From: Pomphorhynchus laevis
Taxonomy: Eukaryota; Acanthocephala; Palaeacanthocephala; Echinorhynchida; Pomphorhynchidae
Length of the DNA stretch: 64,000 nt
Direction: 5' to 3'
Assembly: GCA_012934845.2 (NCBI GenBank)
Contig: WNNJ02002751.1
Location: forward strand, 124,001 to 188,000
Part shown: positions 51,769-59,759 of the stretch, piece after piece
Layout: each line of letters begins with the position of its first letter
Numbering within the stretch: position 1 is the first letter of the stretch
Made by a program: the position numbers and the translations under genes
The notes under the pieces: model-generated
What the model was told of the DNA's origin: nothing
What the model saw: only the letters and a program-made list of their open reading frames with translations
Database searches by the model: none

Positions 51769-53590
51769 TATGTATATCTTTTTCCGAATATAAGATTAAT
51801 TAATTTTACTAACGCTTCTTTAATATCTACTAAATCTAGATTTGTATAAAGCGTACTAAAATCGTATGTATTTATATTTTGAAAATTTATTCCTTTTGTC
51901 TGTTCTAAAAATTCTTTTGTAGAATTAATACTGAAATAGTGTTTTATTCCAGTATTAATTTCGATTATCTTGCAATATTTTTTAAAATGTGCTTTAATTA
52001 CTTTAAGTATTTTATTCATATAGACATAAAGTGGTTTTAATGTACATTTAAAAGCACTACATATGAACCTAGGTTTTATTGAATTTTTATGTAATTTGGG
52101 ATTCCAATGTAATATATGTATAGTATTATTATCTGATTCAACCTTTATACCCTTTTTATCCATTATAGAACAGTGACTTGTAATAATTGTTTCTAAACTC
52201 AACTCACTACGTTCATATGTTGGGTTTACATTTAAATCATTAGAATTAACCTCTTTCATTAGTATGTCATAATAAAGCATTTTGCATATGAAGACAAAGT
52301 TATTACTAGCTTTATCAATAGTTGTTATATCTTTATTAATTTGATCTTTCCTTTTGTAAAGGAAAGATCAAATTATATCAATTGATATCAATATCAATAT
52401 CAATTAATATTGATATAAGACTTTGCAATTGCATTCAGTTTCTATGATGTTTCTAATGTTATCGTTACATAAAGATTTCAATTCTTTATTATAATTACAA
52501 ATTTTTTTCGCTTTAAAATTATCAAAATTACTTGATGGTTTAATTTCTGTTAGATAGGCGTTATAATTATTATAACATATATATGTATATCTTTTTCCGA
52601 ATATAAGATTTATTAATATTACTAACGCTTCTGTAATATCTACTAAATCTAGATTTGTATAAAGCGTACTAAAATCGTATGTATTTATATTTTGAAAATT
52701 TATTCCTTTTGTCTGTTCTAAAAATTCTTTTGTAGAATTAATACTGAAATAGTGTTTTATACCAGTATTAATTTCGATTATCTTGCAATATTTTTTAAAA
52801 TGTGCTTTAATTACTTTAAGTATTTTATTCATATAGACATAAAGTGGTTTTAATGTACATTTAAAAGCACTACATATGAACCTAGGTTTTATTGAATTTT
52901 TATGTAATTTGGGATTCCAATGTAATATATGTATAGTATTATTATCTGATTCAACCTTTATACCCTTTTTATCCATTATAGAACAGTGACTTGTAATAAT
53001 TGTTTCTAAACTCAACTCACTACGTTCATATGTTGGGTTTACATTTAAATCATTAGAATTAACCTCTTTCATTAGTATGTCATAATAAAGCATTTTGCAT
53101 ATGAAGACAAAGTTATTACTAGCTTTATCAATAGTTGTTATATCTTTATTAATTTGATCTTTCCTTTTGTAAAGGAAAGATCAAATTATATCAATTGATA
53201 TCAATATCAATATCAATTAATATTGATATAAGACTTTGCAATTGCATTCAGTTTCTATGATGTTTCTAATGTTATCGTTACATAAAGATTTCAATTCTTT
53301 ATTATAATTACAAATTTTTTTCGCTTTAAAATTATCAAAATTACTTGATGGTTTAATTTCTGTTAGATAGGCGTTATAATTATTATAACATATATATGTA
53401 TATCTTTTTCCGAATATAAGATTTATTAATATTACTAACGCTTCTGTAATATCTACTAAATCTAGATTTGTATAAAGCGTACTAAAATCGTATGTATTTA
53501 TATTTTGAAAATTTATTCCTTTTGTCTGTTCTAAAAATTCTTTTGTAGAATTAATACTGAAATAGTGTTTTATACCAGTATTAATTTCGA
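51769..53590 (-). mobile_element. Penelope-like element in an 813-bp tandem array
   Basis: Units begin at 51769, 52582 and 53395 (two full and one partial, to about 53590). Each holds the N-terminal half of the RT: RSELSLETIITSHCSIMDKK, IHILHWNPKLHKNSIKP, RFICSAFKCTLKPLYVYMNK, YFSINSTKEFLEQTKGIN and YDFSTLYTNLDLVDI (first catalytic Asp). The second unit runs on to YTYICYNNYNAYLTEIKP and ELKSLCNDNIRNIIETECNC. Each full unit carries an identical fold-back (52337-52375 and 813 bases later), so the fold-back arose before the duplication. Units 2 and 3 are closer to each other than to unit 1. Confidence 0.85.
52337..52375. repeat. 18-bp fold-back within the Penelope-like unit
   Basis: taatttgatctttccttt, spacer tgt, aaaggaaagatcaaatta. 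Followed by palindromic atatcaattgatat runs. A second copy lies 813 bases to the right. Confidence 0.9.
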
Positions 53591-53599
53591 TTACCCTAC

Positions 53600-53790
53600 A
53601 ATACTTTAAAAATTATTAATAAAAATTATTAGAGCTAAATAGATATGTATCATCAATATATTAAAACATTTCATATCTTTATATAATTTAGAATTATTTT
53701 TTACCCAGTTATGAATAAATTCATATTCTATAAAGCTTAAAAACAAGTCAGCTATAATTTAGCTACTATTACCCCCGTTGGAACACCCAT
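53600..53790 (-). mobile_element. Penelope-like RT scrap
   Basis: Nucleotide match to 39.95-40.11 and 51.60-51.73 kb (cagttatgaa.aaattcat, cttaaaaacaagtcagctat, ggaacacc near 53783). It covers the GVPxGGN to YIDD interval but is too decayed for a reading frame. It ends just upstream of the ZGPAT-like exon. Confidence 0.65.
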
Positions 53791-53824
53791 ATATCAGAGT
53801 TAAATACACATTACAGCAATATAG

Positions 53825-53849
53825 TTCAGCATATATCTTATATGCTGAA
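53825..53849. repeat. 11-bp fold-back near the ZGPAT-like exon
   Basis: ttcagcatata, spacer tct, tatatgctgaa. It lies between a Penelope-like scrap and the exon at 53920. Confidence 0.8.
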
Positions 53850-53919
53850 TTATTTGAAAATAATTCTTTATAATTGTTACAGTTTAAGTTGTATATTGTA
53901 TTTGGTGTTTTGTTTTTAG

Positions 53920-54113
53920 ATGATTTCAGTTATTAACAACGATTATTACATGAACACCTTACAATCTATTGAAAGCGCACTGAGCAATTGCGAAAGTGAA
54001 GATCAACGAAATAGTTTACAAAGCCTTAAGGATGACATCATCTTGTTACTAAACCATTGTGAAGAAAATGAATTAGAAAAAAGGTCATTGGAAAATCATT
54101 ATCACGACAACAT
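53920..54113 (+). CDS. ZGPAT-like gene, probable first coding exon
   Basis: A frame starting MISVINNDYYMNTLQSIES and continuing ALSNCESEDQRNSLQSLKDD and IILLLNHCEENELEKR. It resembles the N-terminal helix pair of ZGPAT and SPF30 (yraQLqqVe.AL......L..Lk.DL.elI.L). I end it at the phase-0 donor ATG|gtattc (54113/54114), which joins in frame to the phase-0 acceptor at 59514. The exon may itself follow an acceptor (gtttttag precedes the ATG at once), so more 5' exons or leader trans-splicing are possible. The remaining frame to 54129 would be intron. The link to 59.5 kb rests on order, phase and family resemblance and is not proven. Confidence 0.45.
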
Positions 54114-54563
54114 GGTATTCTTCTTTTAATATTTCAAAAATCTCAGCATTAATCTATAGAATAATTAATCATTCATAAGTTTTAACGTCATTACTTTTGA
54201 TTTAATAAATTAGTAAAACCAACAAATTATTTCAGAAATGTTTAACAATAAAAAATAATCTTTAATATAAAAAGTCAAAGAAACAGTTAAATAATGCGGA
54301 TCAAATGAAATCCGATACTTCGATGACGTAAGTGCACATCATTGTTCGTTCTTTGTTTTCATATAATTACTTCAGTCATTATCTTTTCGAACAACATAAT
54401 TATAAACTCATTTGTTCGTAATAGAATTAAATTCGTGTCCATAAAACAATTATGTTCCTTCATAAACGTTAAAATTAAGTGTTTTGCAAGTATCGATTTC
54501 AATAATTTTATTAAAATTGCTTCACCATATCAATTGAATCAAACAATCAATCATGCAAGGTAA
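54114..54563. other. Start of the large intron, nothing recognised
   Basis: AT-rich, no element signature. Frames at 54342-54563 look like chance. Confidence 0.35.
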
Positions 54564-55705
54564 AAAATATCTGCTACTCTTTCTCACCCTTCCTAACCAC
54601 ATTGTTCAATTTGTCTGTCTGCAACCGCACATTTCCTTCCAACTGGAAATGTACCACTGTTCGTCATCTCCTCAAAAAGCAATCTATCGACCCCTCTATA
54701 CCTACTTCGTACTGCCCTATCTCACTTCTCCCAACCCTCTCTAAACTCTTTGAGCGTCTCGTTCTCAAGCAAGTTAATACATATCTATTTTCCTCTAACT
54801 TGTTTCTTCTATATCAAGCCGCTTTTCGCTCTAATAACTCTACTGAAATTGCATGTCTTTAAGTTTATAAAGACTTACCCATCTCGCGCGATCAAAATTT
54901 ATGTAGCGTGATAGTTTCTCTTGATCTCTCATCTGCTTTTGACATCGTCCATCACTTGATTCTTCTCGAAATAATCCAAAATAACTTCATCCAAAATAAG
55001 GAGGATTCTTCCTCGTCGCCTCGGCTTAGAACCACTTCCGTATCATTAAATTCTACAATTCTTCCTATCGTTGATAATCTCGTTTTCCTAGTCTTCCATT
55101 TAGACAACAGAGTTTCACTTAAATGTTTCGTTAGAGATAAAGTACGCTCATCTACCTTGATACTCCGCAACATCCGTCAAGTTCGTAGATTGATCGATTT
55201 CCCTTCTTCTATGACTCTAATATCTTCTCCCCTTTTTACTAGACTCGATTATTGTCTTAGTCTATTTTCCAACTCACCTAAATCCACTCTTCTTCCCCTA
55301 CAACGCATCGTCAACGCAGCCGTCCGAATTCTCCTTCGTCTTCGTCGTGTTGATCATACATCCCACCATCTTGCTTCTCTCGATTTGCCTACAATTTATT
55401 GTCGTGTTCAAATCCGTCTTCTCATTGCTTTCCGCCTTGTAATCTTTCATACCCCTTCATTTCTCAACCTTTATTTTCTTGATAATTATCGTTCTGTTTA
55501 GTGTTCTTTGCGTTCGTGAAATTCTCTTCTTTTCAATGTCCCAAAATACTTCTCCTTTAGCTTTCGCCCTTTCCTTGTGGCTGCTCCTCTGTCGCCAAAT
55601 CTGATCTCATTTAATCTGTATGACTTTTCTGTTTTTTGTTAGTTAGTTAACTTGTAAGCGTGCAGCTAGCACGCGTTTGCCACTTTAAAGAAATTATTAT
55701 TAAAT
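54564..55705 (+). mobile_element. LINE A copy in the intron, internally deleted
   Basis: Begins in the RT (LTLPNHIVQFVCLQPH..., TLSKLFERLVLKQVNTYLFS), reaches IVSLDLSSAFDIVHH at 54950, then loses the YADD region; 30 bases of filler with repeated atccaaaataa mark the join (54968-55000). It resumes at SLNSTILPIVDNLVFLVFHL and runs to the C-terminus (FLDNYRSV at 55490). Hairpin gcgtgcagctagcacgc near 55660, tail ATTATTATTAAATAAA. Plus strand, same sense as the host gene. Confidence 0.8.
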
Positions 55706-56080
55706 AAACCCTAAAGGTAGTCTTTTTCGATTAGCAACCTTCCGAATTGTTGAAGTGAAACATCAACATGAAAGGAACGGATGATGTAATTTGTCAAATA
55801 ATTTGGAGCGTAGAGGATAAGAGAATAAGAAAATCTTCAGTATAAAGAAATAGGATGAGATTAATCGAAATATTGGAAGACTTTATTAAATCAATTGTGA
55901 AATAACAGTTTGAGATGCGGCGATCTTATTAATTTTTTTTACTGATAATATATTGTATTTGCCCTTTTCGATGACCAATCTTCCAAATGTAGATTGGAAT
56001 ATGAAAAATTATCGAAGACTGTATCGTTATCGAAGCAATGCAAGATTTATAGTTCCACAAAAGTTCTTGGTCTAATTACA
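55706..56080. other. Interval with nothing firmly recognised
   Basis: Contains ~100 bases (55760-55860) with gaggataagagaataag words recalling antisense LINE A' C-terminus, too diverged to claim. The end is probably the leader of the ORF1 at 56088. Confidence 0.3.
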
Positions 56081-56087
56081 GTCAAGT

Positions 56088-57066
56088 ATGGAAAAATCCG
56101 ACGATGTAAAAAGATCGTTTGTATATCAACAAGTTGGCTGCGACGCACCTGACTGTGATATTTGGATAAGGATTGCCTGTTTAGAAGATATGGTAAATTC
56201 TTTGTCAACAAAGCTATTCTTTTGTAGACAAATATGATAGACAATAATATGCAATAATTTACAATCACAAAATCGTTTAGAAGCTAAGCTGAAAACTTGT
56301 GAAAATGTACAATCCATCCCTGAAACGGATACTAGAAATATCAGACTATTTTAGTCATAATCAAAATCCAGTACCTCAGCATAATGTTAATGTTATTGGA
56401 GATCAGGATGTCAGCTGTCATGAGATCATGATATCATGATACCTTATCAATAACCTTATCATGTCATGATAAGGTTATTGAAGATAATGATACCAATTAT
56501 CAGGCAATATGCCCAGCTGTAAATACTCCACTTATTGTTAGATATCATTTGCGAACCTTCTCGCCACGTGCCATCAATAACAATCAGTCTATCAAAAATC
56601 AGTATCAATTGATGAATAGGGCGAAAGATACATTCCGAAATGATATCCAATGTACCCTTTGCCTAGCCACATACTTAAATTCATATGCTCATCGATATCC
56701 CCATATCTCACCACCTCGTTTAACTCGTCCATACACAGTCGTATCTTTCCATTAAACTGGAAACCCTTCATCACGCGTCCCCATTAAGAAAGAATCGCTA
56801 GACCCTAATTATCCTTCTATCTATCTCCACATTTCACTCTTCCCTACTCTTTCTAAGATATTAGAACAGCTTATCTTAATACATATCAACATTTATCTTT
56901 CTTCATCCAATCTGTACCCTCCTTTCCAATCGGCTTTCCGCTCCAATCACACCACAGAAATCGCATGCATAAAAGTGTACAACTACCTACTCGTTTCTCG
57001 TGACACGGCTCTATATAGTGATCGACGAATAGGGCGAAATATATATTCCGAAATGATATTTAATGT
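56088..57066 (+). mobile_element. LINE ORF1 remnant split by a LINE A' insert
   Basis: From the ATG at 56088: MEKSDDVKRSFVYQQVGCDA, PDCDIWIRIACLED and STKLFFCR, the ORF1 finger of a LINE, then decayed spacer. A 16-bp fold-back (56448-56480) interrupts it. At about 56655 a piece of LINE A' RT (NSYAHRYPHISPPRLTRP..., KISEQLILIHIN-like) is inserted, and ORF1 sequence returns at about 57026. The ~40 bases before the insert (56616-56654, gaatagggcgaaagatac...) recur after it (57028-57066) with a few changes, like a long old target duplication. Confidence 0.6.
56448..56480. repeat. 16-bp perfect fold-back
   Basis: caataaccttatcatg (56448-56463), one base, catgataaggttattg (56465-56480). Just before it is atgatatcatgat, also self-complementary. 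Confidence 0.92.
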
Positions 57067-57244
57067 TCTGTTCTGAAATTTAACGATGTTGGGACTAATA
57101 GCAACTCTAAAAATATTCAGCTAGGCAATTGTGCCCGAAAGACCGAGCATATTCCATGCACAGTACACAATCACATAGTGTCACGTTCGCATAATTTAAG
57201 CAATACTTATAGTGGCTCTGTTTTAGGGACTAATAAGATTTCAA

Positions 57245-57740
57245 CTACGATCCTGGTCTTATCTCATAACCAGGTCTATCTGATCACTTAATTGGCATCC
57301 TTTATCTCACTTTCAACCACACCTCGCTTTACAAACCTATCATCCTAGGTCGTTCTTGGAGAAATATTGATCTCCTTCTCTGCTCTACTTTATTCAGATC
57401 GTCTCTATCCTCTCCCAAAATAACATCATCTTCTCCTCACGATCTTACCTTTCTTTTCGACTTTGAACTTACATTTACTCTCGATCTTCTCTTGCCCTTC
57501 AAGCCTCACCATCACCGTCGCTTGCACAGTGCCCAATTGTTTGACATCTAATGCATACTCTCAAAGCATCGAATTAGTCATGCTTTTCGATTCTATCGCC
57601 GCCCTCTCAGACGTGATATCCGATCGCTCACTCCGGCTCCCCATGATTCCTATCTTGCTCTTCTCCTGTATCATCTGAACCTACTACGTTCCAAATGCAA
57701 CTCCTTCTGGAGTTGCATCGTACCAAATGCAACTCCTTTT
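57245..57740 (+). mobile_element. LINE A' endonuclease-end and linker fragment
   Basis: Starts near the LSDHLIGILYLTFNH region (about 57285) and the frame DFELTFTLDLLLPFKPHHHR. The linker RRLHSAQLFDI (compare RRLHHAPWFDI) follows to about 57690. It ends at a zig-zag fold-back at 57695-57736. No RT. Confidence 0.65.
57695..57736. repeat. Zig-zag fold-back A-A'-A
   Basis: atgcaactcc (57695-57704), ttct, ggagttgcat (57709-57718), then ccaaatgcaactcc again (57723-57736). It is at the broken right end of a LINE A' piece. Confidence 0.9.
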
Positions 57741-57923
57741 TTGTCAAAAATAGATCTGCCACTGTCAATTATCTAACTTAGTAAATTGTTATCACATTGT
57801 GAGAAACTAAATTGTGTTCTTGAGCTAAATGTTGTTCAAAACTTAACTTATAAAACGTTTTAGGTGATATATCGATTTGTCGTGATTATATAAGAAACAA
57901 AACTGATAATTGTTACTGAATTT

Positions 57924-58012
57924 AAAATAACGCCGAACTTTTTTTAAAAGTTCGGCGTTGTTTTAAATGAAAAGTTCGGCGTTGTTTTAATTTGGTTCAC
58001 ATGAACCAAATT
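57924..58012. repeat. Double zig-zag fold-back
   Basis: aaaataacgccgaactttt (57924-57942), then its near-exact reverse complement (57946-57964), then that arm again (57970-57988). It is followed by aatttggttca-ca-tgaaccaaatt (57989-58012). No element sequence is recognised around it. Confidence 0.9.
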
Positions 58013-58264
58013 TAGCCAGTACTATTTCTGCAACTTCAGAGCATGGAATTTGATAAATTACACTGATTTTAATTTACAAAATCAAATCATTGGGCAATCT
58101 TGACCCACATAATGTTCTTAGTTTGAAATAGAATCTATAAAAGGCAAGTGAGTACATTCAATTAGCCATTTTACCAGCTTTATAAATCCCAATGTCTTAT
58201 TAATTGCCTCTTTTAAAACAAGTAATAAATCAATTATTTTTTCAGTTAATTTATTAATTAATTG

Positions 58265-58272
58265 AAATTTTT
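58265..58272. repeat. Merlin target-site duplication, left
   Basis: aaattttt directly before the terminal inverted repeat; the same 8 bases follow the right end at 59438-59445. Eight bases is the length known for Merlin. Confidence 0.85.
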
Positions 58273-58395
58273 GGATCAGAGGTAGAATTTTCCCCCCTAG
58301 GCGATCAGAGGTAAAATTTCCCCCCCTAGATCACTACGAACAGCTACTTTTTTTTTCCTCCTAAACTATAAATAAAAAAAATTCAGATTTACCCC

Positions 58396-59286
58396 ATGGA
58401 TAACCTAGATCACTACGAACAGCTAATAATTAGCTCAACACAGCAAGATTTTATAGACCACTTGTTTGATTCAAGGTATTTAGTTCGGTCTATGAAATGC
58501 ATTATCTGTGATACTTATATGAAGCTTAGTCTTTATAAACGTTCTATTGATGGATATGGTTGGAGGTGTTATAAGAATGGCTGCACAAACTTAAAAAAAT
58601 ACATTTCAATACGAAAGGGAAGTTTTTTTGATGGGTTTTCGATTGATATTAGAACTATTTTACGTGTGTTAATCAAGAAATGTGTGAAGCAGCCAACACA
58701 CTCAATAATAGCCTCTAAAATTACATCGGATCGGACCATTAGAAAATTTTTTTATAAACTTAATAAGTTGATACCGGAAACTGATTTTAGTGAAGATAAA
58801 CTTGGTGGCCCTGGAAAAATAGTGCAAATAGATGAAACCATGTTAAATTACAAGTGTAAGTCTCATCGTGGAAGATCTTACACAAACAGAACCGACGCTT
58901 TGTGTATTGTCGAGGTCGGGGATAAAATTGAAAGATCCTTTGCTAGAGTAATCGCGGATAAAGCACAAACCACTATTCTACCCATAATATCCTCACAAGT
59001 GCTTCCCCATTCGACTATAATGACCGACGAGCACAAGTCGTATAGCAGATTAAATAAAAATGGATATGAACATAAGACAGTATGTCATAAATATAATTTT
59101 GTTGATAAAAATACTGGTGCTCATACTCAGTCTGTGGAGTCCTTTAACGGCCAAATAAAAAACGAAATAAAGAAGCAGAAAGGGGTATTAACTACATATA
59201 GACCCAATTTCCTTAAAGAGTTTTGTTTATTTTATAACAATCGTGAGAAATATCAGTATATAATTTTTGATTTAATAAAAGTTTAA
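58396..59286 (+). CDS. Merlin (IS1595/ISXO2-like) transposase
   Basis: 296 codons, no interruption. It cuts and pastes the element by binding the terminal repeats. N-terminal zinc-ribbon-like part: MKCIICDTYMKLSLYKR and GWRCYKNGC (two Cys pairs, residues ~35-65), then a helical part. The DDE catalytic domain follows: KIVQIDETMLNYKCKSHRG (first Asp, ~158), TIMTDEHKSYSRLNKNGYEH (second Asp, ~215) and GAHTQSVESFNGQIKNEIKK (Glu, ~253). Length fits the family. The ATG follows 120 bases of leader with tataaataa upstream (58367). An intact frame and perfect ends suggest recent movement. Confidence 0.93.
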   Translation: MDNLDHYEQLIISSTQQDFIDHLFDSRYLVRSMKCIICDTYMKLSLYKRSIDGYGWRCYKNGCTNLKKYISIRKGSFFDGFSIDIRTILRVLIKKCVKQPTHSIIASKITSDRTIRKFFYKLNKLIPETDFSEDKLGGPGKIVQIDETMLNYKCKSHRGRSYTNRTDALCIVEVGDKIERSFARVIADKAQTTILPIISSQVLPHSTIMTDEHKSYSRLNKNGYEHKTVCHKYNFVDKNTGAHTQSVESFNGQIKNEIKKQKGVLTTYRPNFLKEFCLFYNNREKYQYIIFDLIKV

Positions 59287-59389
59287 TATGATTAACGATT
59301 TTTATTTATTTATTTATTTTATTTTTTTTTTAATTTATTTATGTATTTATTTTTTATTTTTTATTTTTTTATTTTTTATTTTTTTATTC

Positions 59390-59435
59390 ATCAGAGGTAG
59401 AATTTTCCCCCCGGGGGGAAAATTCTACCTCTGAT
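59390..59435. repeat. Perfect palindrome at the Merlin right end
   Basis: atcagaggtagaattttcccccc joined without spacer to its reverse complement. The right half is the functional terminal repeat; the left half is an extra inverted copy inside the element. Confidence 0.92.
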
Positions 59436-59513
59436 CCAAATTTTTTTGTTTCTTTTTAAAATAATTTTTTTAATTAATTTTTAAAATATTTGAATCATTC
59501 TTTAAATTTACAG

Positions 59514-59759
59514 GTTTTAACTGAAGGAAGCAAATGCAGTGTATTTTTTCAAGATAAAAATACCGATGATCATTGTACGTTTAAGCACAACGCTATTGTT
59601 TATGAAATTGATGGAGAGAAAGTATGCTTTTGATCTGCTGCATTTATCTATATCATTTTTATAGGTTGTGGTAATGTTCCTTCATCCGACTTGTTTAAAG
59701 ATGCTACAATGTGTAAAATTCCTTAACAATAAATGCGATTTATCACCTGAGAAATGCCG
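59514..59759 (+). CDS. ZGPAT: ZGPAT-like gene, two internal exons (CCCH zinc-finger region)
   Basis: Exon 59514-59621 (after a tttacag acceptor) reads VLTEGSKCSVFFQDKNTDD and HCTFKHNAIVYEIDGEK. A 43-nt intron follows (59622-59664, gtatgc...ttatag). Exon 59665-59759 reads VVVMFLHPTCLKMLQCVKF and LNNKCDLSPEKC, then a gtaaat donor. This matches the ZGPAT block GTKvsAPY...yHNAmV....VrVLyLyPTHk.lkPCpFFLeGkCrf.eNCrf, i.e. a Tudor-like segment leading into a CCCH finger whose last His would lie in the next exon. ZGPAT proteins are nuclear, with a CCCH finger and a G-patch, and act as transcriptional repressors. Later exons were not found. Both exon joins keep phase 0. Sequence is diverged but shows no stops. 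Confidence 0.65.

Larger units (their letters stand above)
58273..59437 (+). mobile_element. Merlin DNA transposon, apparently whole
   Basis: 25-bp perfect terminal inverted repeats: ggatcagaggtagaatttt plus cccccc at 58273-58297, reverse complement at 59413-59437. Flanked by the 8-bp duplication aaattttt. One intact transposase frame inside. Both ends are doubled: a near copy of the repeat stands at 58303-58326 in direct orientation, and at the right a 23-bp inverted copy (59390-59412) touches the right repeat, giving a perfect 46-bp palindrome. The 21 bases ctagatcactacgaacagcta also occur twice, in the leader (58326-58346) and in the coding start (58405-58425). It sits in the presumed intron of the ZGPAT-like gene, same strand. 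Confidence 0.92.
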
